Positions 9,210-17,262 of a DNA stretch of 64,000 nucleotides are shown in pieces. Where the stretch lies: positions 22,171 through 86,170 of the forward strand of contig CAIXEA010000074.1 in the NCBI GenBank assembly GCA_903918315.1, given 5' to 3'. The DNA is from an uncultured Acetobacteraceae bacterium (GTDB lineage: Bacteria > Pseudomonadota > Alphaproteobacteria > Acetobacterales > Acetobacteraceae). A program made the position numbers and the translations under genes. Each line of letters begins with the position of its first letter. Positions within the stretch are counted from its first letter, which is position 1. Below the pieces are notes generated by a model. The model was not told the DNA's origin. It did no database searches and saw only the letters and a list, made by a program, of their open reading frames with translations.

Positions 9210-10034
9210 CTATAACCCCTCGCCAGCCTTGGCGAAGCGTTCCACCGTCTGCAAATAGGTGTCGATATCGCGATCTTCCGGGGCGGCCATGACGTGCTGC
9301 ACCCCGGCGTCGCGATACATCGCCAGCGCATCCTTCATCTCGTCCACATTATTGGCATTAATGTTGACGCGCAGCGAAATCGTCCAGGCTTCATCCGGGC
9401 GGCCGGCGCGCAGGCGCTTGACCATGGACGCCGCGGCTTCGGGTTTTACGCGGCTGCCATGCCAGCCGTCATTGCGCAGAGCGCGGGCGATGGCGGCGTC
9501 GGAGGAACCACCGATCCAGATGGGGATCGGGGATTGGGGTTGCGGCTGGCTGCGCATGTCTTCGATGACGGCGGGAATGAATTTGGCCTCGAAGCTCACG
9601 GGATCTTCGGTCCAAACGGCGCGCATCATGGCGATGCCCTCATCCATGCGGCGGCCGCGTTCTTTGAATGGAACGCCGAGGGCGTCAAATTCCGCCTCCA
9701 GCCAGCCGACACCGCCGCCCAGGATCAAACGGCCATTGGACAGGTTGTGCAGGGTGGCAAGCTCCTTCGCCAGAGGCAACGGATGGCGCAGCGGCAGCAC
9801 CAGCACCGAGGTGCCCAACCGCACCCGGCTGGTGCAGGCAGCGGCCCAGGTCAGGGTCAGGATCGGATCCCAGAAATTGGGCGACGGCGGATAGCCGCCG
9901 GCTTTTGGTACGATGATGTGCTCACTGACCCAAACATCAGCCAGGCCGAGTGCCTCCGCCTGCATGGCGGCGCGGCGGATGGAGTCCGCGCCTGCCTTGC
10001 GGCCGATATGCGGTAGATGAATGCCGAGTTGCAT
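9210..10034 (-). CDS. LLM-class oxidoreductase (TIGR03619-like, possibly F420-dependent)
   Basis: This 274-aa luciferase-like protein starts MQLGIHLPHIGRKAG and contains WVSEHIIVPKAGGYPP, LGTSVLVLPLRHPLPLAKE and NGRLILGGGVGWLEAEF, typical of the TIGR03619 group. That group is named F420-dependent, but the actual cofactor here is unproven and no F420 biosynthesis gene is in the window. The start has a GGAGGCAACC ribosome-binding site. It lies 47 bases downstream of the amidohydrolase at 10082 on the same strand, suggesting a joint catabolic unit. Confidence 0.82.
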   Translation of the reverse strand: MQLGIHLPHIGRKAGADSIRRAAMQAEALGLADVWVSEHIIVPKAGGYPPSPNFWDPILTLTWAAACTSRVRLGTSVLVLPLRHPLPLAKELATLHNLSNGRLILGGGVGWLEAEFDALGVPFKERGRRMDEGIAMMRAVWTEDPVSFEAKFIPAVIEDMRSQPQPQSPIPIWIGGSSDAAIARALRNDGWHGSRVKPEAAASMVKRLRAGRPDEAWTISLRVNINANNVDEMKDALAMYRDAGVQHVMAAPEDRDIDTYLQTVERFAKAGEGL

Positions 10035-10081
10035 GGTTGCCTCCGTTTGGTGATGCGCTGGCGGTCCCGATCAGCGCTCGC

Positions 10082-11342
10082 TTATGACAACAGCGAATCG
10101 AGCGCCATCCGATCCAATTTATGCGCCGTGCCGCCTTTCCAGATGCCGATGATCCGATTCCGATCCTGCAACACCCGCACATTTGCCACCGGATCCCCAT
10201 CGACCAGCAGCAGATCGGCCAGGAACCCCTCTCGCACCAGACCCGCTTCGTCACCCAGGCCCATCAGTTCGGCCCCATAGCGGGTCGCGCATATCAGCGC
10301 CTCAGTGGGAGAATAACCGAGGTGATTCACGAAATGCTCGATATCCCGCGCGTTCTGCCCCTGCGGTGTGCGGGCGAAGCCATAATCACCGCCGATGACG
10401 ACGCGGATACCGCGCTTGTTCATCGCCCGATAGGTGCGGCCAGCCGCTTCCAGGCCCAGGTCGAAGCCGCGCCTGACGCCCGGGTGAATCGTTCCGGGTT
10501 GCGCTTCATGCACCGCCGCGTGCAACAGGCCGATGGCGGGGCCGACGAAGACGCGGTCCTTCGCGGCTTCCAGCATGTCCAACGCCTCTTCATCGGCGTG
10601 TTCACAGTGATAGATCACGTCCACCCCAATTCCGCACGGCGCGCTTGACGCTTTCCGCGGCGCGGCAGTGGGCGTTGACCATGCGCTGGAAGTCCCGTGC
10701 GACGGTGACGCCAGCGCGGATTTCCGCGTCGCTCATGACGGTGCGGGGCAGCGAGCCGGTCCGGGTATGATCGTCGCCGGAAATATTGAGCTTGATGCTG
10801 TCCACCCCTTCGCGCACGCACAGCCGGGCGAGTTTCGTAACCTCCACCGGCCCATCAGCCACAATGGCGAAACTGTCGCGGAACTGATGCGCCTGGCGTT
10901 CATCGCCAAGGCCGCCGGTCACGGTGATCTCCGGCCCGCAGGCCTTCAGGCGCGGTCCAGGCAGCAGCCCCGCCTCGATCGCATTGCGGATCACCACATC
11001 GATGCGCAGCTTGGCCGAAGCAGCGCTGTAGGCGCTGGTGAATCCGTGATCCAGCAGCAACGCGGCATTGCGGGCGGCTAGCAGCGTGTGCTCTTCCGGC
11101 GGGGTGTCGCCGAGGTCGGTGGCGCGGGCCCCATTGATGAAGGTGATATGGGCATGACCTTCGACCAGTCCGGGCATCAGGGTCATGCCCTTGGCGTCGA
11201 TCGTATACGCGTCCGGCGCTTCGAACGCGCCTGGCGTGGCGACGGTGCGGATACGGTCGCCTTCGATCAATACATCCGCTGGAAAGGCGGCGCGACCGGT
11301 CCCGTCCCATACGCGGGTATTCTTCAGCAAGGTGCGGGACAT
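10082..11342 (-). pseudogene. Metal-dependent amidohydrolase with a single-base frameshift
   Basis: Two overlapping frames together make one amidohydrolase of about 419 aa. The N-terminal part (from ATG 11342, preceded by GGAGGAAACC) holds GMTLMPGLVEGHAHITF, the HxH metal motif, and KLNISGDDHTRTG. The C-terminal part holds VIYHCEHADEE, VIGGDYGFARTPQG (late Asp) and EGFLADLLLVDGDP, typical of imidazolonepropionase/prolidase-like hydrolases. The frames meet at about 10624-10632, where the coding strand reads AATTGGGG; dropping one base restores a continuous RNGVDVIYHCEH. Either the gene is freshly broken or the base is a sequence error. Codon use on both sides is normal, which favours error or very recent loss. 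Substrate unknown. Confidence 0.8.
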
Positions 11343-11410
11343 GGTTTCCTCCGGCCTTATGATCGCGCCCGGCCCCGATACTGAGCCGCGGCCACGCCGG
11401 GGCGCAACCC

Positions 11411-13048
11411 TCACCCCGCCTCGCGCTCCTCAGGCACCGCCGCGACCTTCAACCGCAGGAGCCATGCCCCGAAGCGAGGGTTCGCGGTCAGGACACAGAA
11501 CGGGATGCCAGCCAGCAGCCCACCCGCCAGCGGCAAGGCCCATAGAACCGTCGCAAGTCCCGCGCGGGCGAAGCCGGTGAACACGAAGACTCCGACGGCC
11601 GTATGCAACCACAGCAGCCGCGCCGCCTCGGCCCAGGTCACGCCGCGGTCGGAGCGGTTCTGCGGCGTCCAGGCCGGGCGCATGCCCAACAGCAGCCGCA
11701 CCGTCGTCTCGGTTTTGCTGATCACCGAGAGCGCATCCATCAGCAGGGTGAACACTGTCTCCGCCATGATCCCCACCAGCAGGGGGGCGGTACCGCCGTA
11801 GCGGGCGCGTTGGGCGGGTTTCAGAAGCACCTCCAGATACCCCAGAAGCTTCGGCGCATAGATTGCCCCGGCCCAGGCCAGCATCACCGTCAGCACCGCC
11901 CCCGCCGGAAACGGGGACTGCCGATCGGCCGCTGCCGCGAAGGCCGCCGCGAACAGAAAGATCAAATAGAAGGGGGTACAGCCGAACAGAAGGATCGCCT
12001 GGATCAGCTGCCATCGACCCATCGGGCGCAGCCCCGGCATGCGCAGCAGGTGCCGATATTCCAGGTTGCCCGCCAGCCAGCGCAGTTCGCGACGCATGAA
12101 TTCCGGCAAGGCCGGCGGGTTGGCTTCGAACGAGCCATCCTCCTCGGGCAGAAGCCGGATGCCCCAACCGGCGCCCGCCAGCAACGCGGCCTCCACCTGG
12201 TCATGCGACAGGATGGGGCGGCCATCCGGCAGCAGCGGCAACCCGCCATGGGCGCGGAACGGCGCGATCCGCAGCACGGCATTGTGGCCCCAGTAGCAGC
12301 ACTCGTCCCCCTGCCACCAGGCCAGCGCCGTCGCCCAGCTGCGCATGCCCGCGCGCATGCCGAACTGAAACAGCCGCGGAAACGCCGACGACGCCGGCAA
12401 TCCCACCGTCAGATGCTGCACGATGCCGAGCCGGGGGTTGCCTTCCATCACATGGACCAGGCGCAGCACCGCGCGCGCCGACATCTGGGAGTCGGCGTCG
12501 AGGACCAGCATCAGCGCAAACCCCTCCGCATGGTGTTCGAGGAAATCCATGATGTTGCCGGCCTTGAACCGCGCATTGTCGGTACGACGGCGATAGCGCA
12601 CCCGCGCGGGGATGGGATCGGAGGCGCGAAAGGCGGCGACCGCCGCTTCCTCGGCTGCCGCGGCCGCATCGGTGCTGTCGGACAAAATGAACACCGCGAA
12701 GGCCTGCCCCACCCCAGCCGCGTCGAGTTCATCCAGCAGCCGGCGGACATGTGGCAGGACAGCGGCCATATCCTCATCGCGCACGGTCAGGCCGATGGCG
12801 ATACGCGACGATGGGGTCCAGGACGCGGGCGGCGCGGACGGCGGCGAAGCCCGCATCAGGATCGCGAAACCCGCGACCCCTTGCACGCAACAAAGCCCCA
12901 CCCAGAGCGAAGCCAGGCCGAAACTCCCCATCATCACCGCTTTCGCGACGGTCCAGCCGCCGGGCGCGAGGGCACGTGACATCAGCACGATCAACAGCCC
13001 CGCGACCGCAAGGCTGCACAAAGCGACGATCAGGCGGCGGACGGCCAT
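11411..13048 (-). CDS. opgH: OpgH/MdoH-like membrane glucosyltransferase (GT2)
   Basis: This 545-aa protein resembles glucans biosynthesis glucosyltransferase H, which polymerises glucose from UDP-glucose for osmoregulated periplasmic glucans. It has two N-terminal membrane helices (about 5-25 and 38-65), a cytoplasmic GT2 domain with VLDADSQMS (DAD at about 184-186) and WWQGDECCYWGHNAVLR near 250, then RRELRWLAGN near 318 (the R-x-x-R-W type acceptor motif). Several C-terminal helices follow. It is shorter than the E. coli protein (847 aa) because the long N-terminal extension is missing. No opgG lies next to it in this window. It is divergent from a GT4 gene at 13133. Confidence 0.8.
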   Translation of the reverse strand: MAVRRLIVALCSLAVAGLLIVLMSRALAPGGWTVAKAVMMGSFGLASLWVGLCCVQGVAGFAILMRASPPSAPPASWTPSSRIAIGLTVRDEDMAAVLPHVRRLLDELDAAGVGQAFAVFILSDSTDAAAAAEEAAVAAFRASDPIPARVRYRRRTDNARFKAGNIMDFLEHHAEGFALMLVLDADSQMSARAVLRLVHVMEGNPRLGIVQHLTVGLPASSAFPRLFQFGMRAGMRSWATALAWWQGDECCYWGHNAVLRIAPFRAHGGLPLLPDGRPILSHDQVEAALLAGAGWGIRLLPEEDGSFEANPPALPEFMRRELRWLAGNLEYRHLLRMPGLRPMGRWQLIQAILLFGCTPFYLIFLFAAAFAAAADRQSPFPAGAVLTVMLAWAGAIYAPKLLGYLEVLLKPAQRARYGGTAPLLVGIMAETVFTLLMDALSVISKTETTVRLLLGMRPAWTPQNRSDRGVTWAEAARLLWLHTAVGVFVFTGFARAGLATVLWALPLAGGLLAGIPFCVLTANPRFGAWLLRLKVAAVPEEREAG

Positions 13049-13094
13049 TTTCTATCCAGTCACAGGGCGGGCTTGTCATCAGGCCCCGCCCAAT

Positions 13095-13122
13095 CTGGCG
13101 GGTGCGCTGTGTCCTCTATATA
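13095..13122 (+). promoter_or_regulatory. Possible promoter of the GT4 gene
   Basis: CTGGCG (13095-13100) and TATATA (13117-13122) are separated by 16 bases. The predicted transcript start would lie only a few bases before the ATG at 13133, so the message may be nearly leaderless. The same CTGGC...CTATATAGCC layout occurs before cobW at 14274. Consensus inspection only. Confidence 0.35.
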
Positions 13123-13132
13123 GCCAATACCA

Positions 13133-14242
13133 ATGCCCAGCACCGTCACACCCCTCGCCGCCGTCGTCCTGCCCCCACGGGAGGGGTTTGGTCCCAATCG
13201 ATCCGGCGCCATCGGGCTGCTGGCGCGCCGGCTGACGGGAACACCGGGGTTCCGTACCCTCATTATCGGCGGACCGCAGGACGGGGCCACCTTCCCCGAT
13301 GTTCCCTTCCAGGCGGTGCGACCCACACGCTGGTGGCTGGGCAGCACCAATATCCGCTACGCCGTCAGCGTCGCGGCCCGGCTGCGCCGTCTGAAACCGG
13401 CCATCATCGAGGTCCATAACCGCCCGGAAATCGCCCTCGCTTTGGCCGCGCGGCTACCGAACACCGCTGTGACCTTGATCCTGAACAATGACCCGCAGGG
13501 CATGCGCGGCGCGGACACGCCCGCCGAGCGCGCCACGCTCCTGCGGACGCTGGCACTGGTGCTCACATCCTCCGTCTGGTTGCGTGATCGGCTGCTCGAC
13601 GGCGTCCCGGCGCCACATCGCGCACCCGTCGTACTGCCCAACTGCCTGGACCTGCGGGAGCTGCCGCCCGCGGTGCCGAAAGAACCCTTGATCCTGTTCG
13701 CCGGCCGCATCGTCGCCGACAAAGGCCCGGATGCGTTCGTGGCTGCCTGCGCCGCTGCGTTGCCGCGCCTCCCGGGCTGGCGAGCGGAAATGATCGGAGC
13801 CGATCGCTTCCGGCCGGATAGCCCGGATACAGCGTTCGTGCAGCAGATCCGCGCTGCCGCGGCGGCGGCGGGTGTCGCCATGCTCGGCTATCGCGACCAC
13901 CCCGCCGTGCTGGACGCCATGACCCGCGCCGCCATCGTCATCGTGCCCAGCCGCTGGCCCGAGCCATTCGGTCTGGTGGCGCTGGAGGCCATGGCGGCCG
14001 GCGCAGTGCTGATCAGCGCGCCGAATGGGGGGCTGCCGGAAGTCGGGGGGGATGTCGCCATCTACGCGAATCCCGACCAGCCAATGGACATCGCGGATGC
14101 CCTGATGGCCCTGGCCGCCGATGCGCCGAGGCGGCTGGCTCTGGCCCAGGCCGGGCGCACCCGCGCGGGCCAGTTCGATATGCCGATGATCGCGGCGCAA
14201 CTCGCCGCGTTGCGGCAAACCGCGATCGACGCCCAGGTTTGA
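13133..14242 (+). CDS. Glycosyltransferase family 4
   Basis: This 369-aa GT-B-fold glycosyltransferase has an N-terminal acceptor domain opening with TPLAAVVLPPREGFGPNRSG. The C-terminal nucleotide-sugar domain contains LILFAGRIVADKGPDAF near 190 and SRWPEPFGLVALEAMAAG near 275, the E-x7-E motif of GT4 enzymes. It probably transfers a sugar during capsule, exopolysaccharide or lipopolysaccharide synthesis. The gene is divergent from the opgH-like gene and about 95 bases upstream of cobW, which has its own promoter-like sequence. Donor and acceptor unknown. Confidence 0.85.
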   Translation: MPSTVTPLAAVVLPPREGFGPNRSGAIGLLARRLTGTPGFRTLIIGGPQDGATFPDVPFQAVRPTRWWLGSTNIRYAVSVAARLRRLKPAIIEVHNRPEIALALAARLPNTAVTLILNNDPQGMRGADTPAERATLLRTLALVLTSSVWLRDRLLDGVPAPHRAPVVLPNCLDLRELPPAVPKEPLILFAGRIVADKGPDAFVAACAAALPRLPGWRAEMIGADRFRPDSPDTAFVQQIRAAAAAAGVAMLGYRDHPAVLDAMTRAAIVIVPSRWPEPFGLVALEAMAAGAVLISAPNGGLPEVGGDVAIYANPDQPMDIADALMALAADAPRRLALAQAGRTRAGQFDMPMIAAQLAALRQTAIDAQV

Positions 14243-14273
14243 TCGCGCTTGTCCGACCGCACCCCTGCCCAGA

Positions 14274-14303
14274 CTGGCCGATCACCCCGAACGCCCCTAT
14301 ATA
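14274..14303 (+). promoter_or_regulatory. Possible promoter of the cobW-WD40 operon
   Basis: CTGGCC (14274-14279) and TATATA (14298-14303) are 18 bases apart, 34 bases before the cobW start, which has its own CGGAGG ribosome-binding site. I looked for a Zur-like AT-rich palindrome over the promoter and saw none. Confidence 0.35.
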
Positions 14304-14337
14304 GCCGCCCAACAGAACACGTTTCGGAGGTCCCATC

Positions 14338-15324
14338 ATGGCGGACAATAACGCGGCCGCGACCGATCTGGTGCCGGTGACGGTGCTGACCGGCTACCTC
14401 GGCGCCGGCAAGACCACTTTGCTCAATCGCATCCTGACCGAACAGCACGGCCGCAAATACGCCGTCGTAATCAACGAATTCGGTGAACTCGGGGTGGACA
14501 ACGACCTGGTCGTGGACACCGATGAGGAAGTGTTCGAAATGAACAACGGCTGCATCTGCTGCACCGTGCGCGGCGATCTGATCCGCATCGTCGGCGGGCT
14601 GATGAAGCGGCGCGACAAATTCGACGGCATCATCATTGAGACCACCGGCCTCGCGAACCCCGCCCCGGTCGCCCAGACCTTCTTCGTCGATGAAGGCGTG
14701 AAGGCCAAAACCCGCCTCGATGCCATCGTCACCGTGGTAGATGCCAAGAACCTCCCGGCCCGGCTGAAGGACAGCCATGAGGCCGAGGATCAGATCGCCT
14801 TCGCCGACGTCATCGTGCTGAACAAGACCGACCTCGTCACGCCGGAGGAACTCGAAGCCGTCGAAGCCCAGATCCGCCAGATTAACCGCTTCGCCACCAT
14901 CCATCGCACCCAGCGCTCGGCGGTGGCGATCGACGCCGTGTTGAACCAGGGCGCTTTCGACCTGCAGCGCGTGCTGGCGTTCCAGCCCGACTTCCTGTCC
15001 GGCGACGACGATCACACCCATAACGAAGACATCGCGTCCATGAGCTTTGAGCTCGAAACCCCCATCGACCCCGAAAAATTCAACGCCTGGATCGGCGCGC
15101 TGCTCCAGGACAAGGGCCAGGACCTGCTGCGCACCAAGGGCATCCTGTCCTACGAAAACGAAGACCGCCGCTTCGCCTTCCAGGCCGTGCACATGATCGC
15201 CGACGGCGATTTCGTGGCCCCCTGGAAAGAGGGCGAACCGCGCGTCAGCCGCATCGTGTTCATCGGCCGCAACCTCAATCGTCCGCAGCTGCGTCGCGGC
15301 TTCCAGGGCTGCGCCGCGGCATGA
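14338..15324 (+). CDS. CobW/COG0523-family GTP-binding metallochaperone
   Basis: This 328-aa G3E-family GTPase has a P-loop GYLGAGKT (19-26), the metal-binding CxCC motif in NNGCICCTVRGD (C72, C74, C75), a NKTD guanine-specificity motif near 162 and a C-terminal CobW domain. A small acidic/histidine stretch, DDDHTHNED, sits near 225 where zinc-linked members often have a His-rich loop. Family members move zinc, cobalt or other metals into target proteins at the cost of GTP. Its stop overlaps the start of the WD40 gene as ATGA, so the two are coupled. No vitamin B12 genes are nearby, so a zinc or other metal role is more likely than cobalamin synthesis. Confidence 0.88.
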   Translation: MADNNAAATDLVPVTVLTGYLGAGKTTLLNRILTEQHGRKYAVVINEFGELGVDNDLVVDTDEEVFEMNNGCICCTVRGDLIRIVGGLMKRRDKFDGIIIETTGLANPAPVAQTFFVDEGVKAKTRLDAIVTVVDAKNLPARLKDSHEAEDQIAFADVIVLNKTDLVTPEELEAVEAQIRQINRFATIHRTQRSAVAIDAVLNQGAFDLQRVLAFQPDFLSGDDDHTHNEDIASMSFELETPIDPEKFNAWIGALLQDKGQDLLRTKGILSYENEDRRFAFQAVHMIADGDFVAPWKEGEPRVSRIVFIGRNLNRPQLRRGFQGCAAA

Positions 15325-16370
15325 GCCAGTCGAACAAGGCCCAGTTCCGGGTCGAAAGCCAGGGTATCGAGCGTGAACTCGGCGCCTTCGTCGTCAGCGC
15401 CACATTCTCCCGCGATGGGCGGATGCTCGCTTTCGCGCTGGGTGATGGCACGGTGCGGCTCGTCGCGATGGCCAATAGCGGCGACTGGTCAAAGGTCGAA
15501 GCGCATGACGGTGGCATCCTGGCGCTGGCGCCCGACGCGCAACCGTCGGGCTTCATCACCGGCGGGGACGACGGCAAGCTGCGGCGAATTGGCGCGGACG
15601 GCGCCATCACCGATATCGCGTCCTTCGGAATGCGCTGGGTGGAGCAGGTTGCGACCCATGCCGAAGCCAAGGCCAAGGGCCTGATTGCCGCCGGTGTCGG
15701 CAAGGCCGTGCATCTGTTCGACCAGGCTGGCAAAAAATTGAAGGAGATGGTGCACCCATCGTCCGTCACCGGTCTGGCTTTCGACGCCAAGGGCAAGCGC
15801 ATCGCAGCGTCCCACTATAATGGCGCGACGATGTGGTTCGTCGCCGCCAAGGTGGACAGCCCCCGCAAGCTGGAATGGAAGGGCAGCCACACCGGCCTGG
15901 CGCTGCATCCGGACGGCGAAGCGGTGGTGACCGCGATGCAGGAAAATGCCCTGCATGGCTGGCGCCTGCCGGAAGGCCAGCACATGCGCATGAGCGGCTA
16001 TCCCGCCAAGACCGAGTCCCTGTCGTTCACCCGCAACGGCAAATGGCTCGCCAGCAGCGGCGCGGATGCGATGGTGCTCTGGCCGTTCTTCGGCGGCGGG
16101 CCGATGGGCAAGGCACCGACCGAGCTGGCGGGTGGCGATGGCATCATCTGCAATCAGGTCGCCTGCCACCCGGTGAACGAGATCGTGGCCGGCGGCTTCG
16201 CGGATGGACTGGTCGTCGTGGCCGATATCGCGTCATCGCGCATCATTCCCGTGGTCCCACCCGATCACGGGCCGATCACGGCACTGGTCTGGAGCCCGGA
16301 TGGCACGCGACTCGCCGTCGGGACGGAAACAGGGTACGCCGCTATCGTGGATTTCGCCGCCCGGGGATGA
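15321..16370 (+). CDS. WD40-repeat protein coupled to the CobW GTPase
   Basis: This 349-aa cytoplasmic beta-propeller has no signal peptide or membrane segment. WD40-like blades recur with motifs such as SATFSRDGRMLAFALGDGTVR (about 30-50), VTGLAFDAKGKRIAASHYNG (about 150-170), SLSFTRNGKWLASSGADAMV (about 235-255) and ALVWSPDGTRLAVGTETG (about 325-342), consistent with seven blades. It has no enzymatic motif, so a scaffold role is likely. Start ATG overlaps the cobW stop, giving near-certain co-translation. Acting as a partner or client platform of the metallochaperone is inference from the coupling. Confidence 0.85.
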   Translation: MSQSNKAQFRVESQGIERELGAFVVSATFSRDGRMLAFALGDGTVRLVAMANSGDWSKVEAHDGGILALAPDAQPSGFITGGDDGKLRRIGADGAITDIASFGMRWVEQVATHAEAKAKGLIAAGVGKAVHLFDQAGKKLKEMVHPSSVTGLAFDAKGKRIAASHYNGATMWFVAAKVDSPRKLEWKGSHTGLALHPDGEAVVTAMQENALHGWRLPEGQHMRMSGYPAKTESLSFTRNGKWLASSGADAMVLWPFFGGGPMGKAPTELAGGDGIICNQVACHPVNEIVAGGFADGLVVVADIASSRIIPVVPPDHGPITALVWSPDGTRLAVGTETGYAAIVDFAARG

Positions 16371-16401
16371 CCCCGCGCGGCTTGTAGACCGGAGGATGAC
16401 C

Positions 16402-17247
16402 TTGGCCCTGCAGATGGACACGCTTGCCGCCCTGCCGAAGGTGAACGGGCCGGTCGTCTACCTCGCGCGGATGGACGAAACGCCGCATTCCTATGCCTAT
16501 CCGGTGCCACCCGAGATACCGGTGACGAACATCGTCACCGAAACCCGGACAGTGGACATCCACGACATGCGCCCGATTGCCGGCGCGCTGTCACTGGACC
16601 GGGAAGGGTTCGCACTGATCAATAGCCCGACCGCGGTGCGCGATTTCTACGACGTCGATGAATTGACCCGCGTTTGCTACCCGGAGACCGAGCGCGCGAT
16701 CATCGCGGCGACCGGTGCCACGCGCGCCAAGGTGTTCGACCATACGCATCGCCGCCGCAGTTGGGGCGCGCAGGATCATACCCCTGGCATTCCCCGGCTT
16801 CCGGTCGCGCGCATCCATGGCGACTACACCGAGGTGTCGGGCCCGCAGCGGGTGCGCGACATCATGGGCGAGGAGGCGGAGGCGTTGCTGACCCGCCGTT
16901 TCGCGATCATCAATCTGTGGCGCCCGATTACCGCGCCCTTGCTGGATGCGCCGCTGGCGCTCTGCCACGCGCAAACCGTCGCGCCAGATGATCTGGTCAC
17001 ACATAATCTGATTTACCGTGATCGCGTCGGTGAGATTTTCGCGATGACGCACAACCCCGCGCATCGCTGGTTTTACGCCCCGGCGATGCGGATGGATGAG
17101 GCGCTGTTGCTGAAGTGCTATGACTCCGAGCGCGACGGCCGAGCTCGGTTCATGCCGCATACATCGTTTGAGGATCCGACCGCGCCGGCTGATCGCCTGC
17201 CGCGGGAGAGTATTGAGCTGCGCGTGCTGGTGTTTTTCGACCAGTAG
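16402..17247 (+). CDS. CmcJ/NvfI-like (2-oxoglutarate oxygenase-fold) oxidoreductase
   Basis: The protein of about 281 aa matches the CmcJ/NvfI/hydroxylase-methyltransferase-associated family. It has VTNIVTETRTVDIHDMRP near the start, RVKVFDHTHRR-like VFDHTHRRRS near 110, ARIHGDYTE near 130 and RFAIINLWRPI near 160, with CYDSE near 230. Related fungal and bacterial proteins act in secondary metabolism. The start is uncertain: GGAGG at 16391-16395 directly abuts ATG 16396, is six bases before TTG 16402 and is 18 before ATG 16414. The TTG has the best spacing. It follows the WD40 gene by about 30 bases on the same strand and may share its transcript. Substrate unknown. Confidence 0.75.
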   Translation: MALQMDTLAALPKVNGPVVYLARMDETPHSYAYPVPPEIPVTNIVTETRTVDIHDMRPIAGALSLDREGFALINSPTAVRDFYDVDELTRVCYPETERAIIAATGATRAKVFDHTHRRRSWGAQDHTPGIPRLPVARIHGDYTEVSGPQRVRDIMGEEAEALLTRRFAIINLWRPITAPLLDAPLALCHAQTVAPDDLVTHNLIYRDRVGEIFAMTHNPAHRWFYAPAMRMDEALLLKCYDSERDGRARFMPHTSFEDPTAPADRLPRESIELRVLVFFDQ

Positions 17248-17262
17248 GGGCGCAGGGCGGCG

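Noticed and set aside
14243..14337. Zur box controlling cobW
   Set aside because: No AT-rich palindrome with Zur-like arms in the gap.
16204..16401. Longer N-terminus of the CmcJ-like gene
   Set aside because: It lies inside the WD40 gene in another frame and adds no family sequence; ribosome-binding site and homology start at about 16396-16414.
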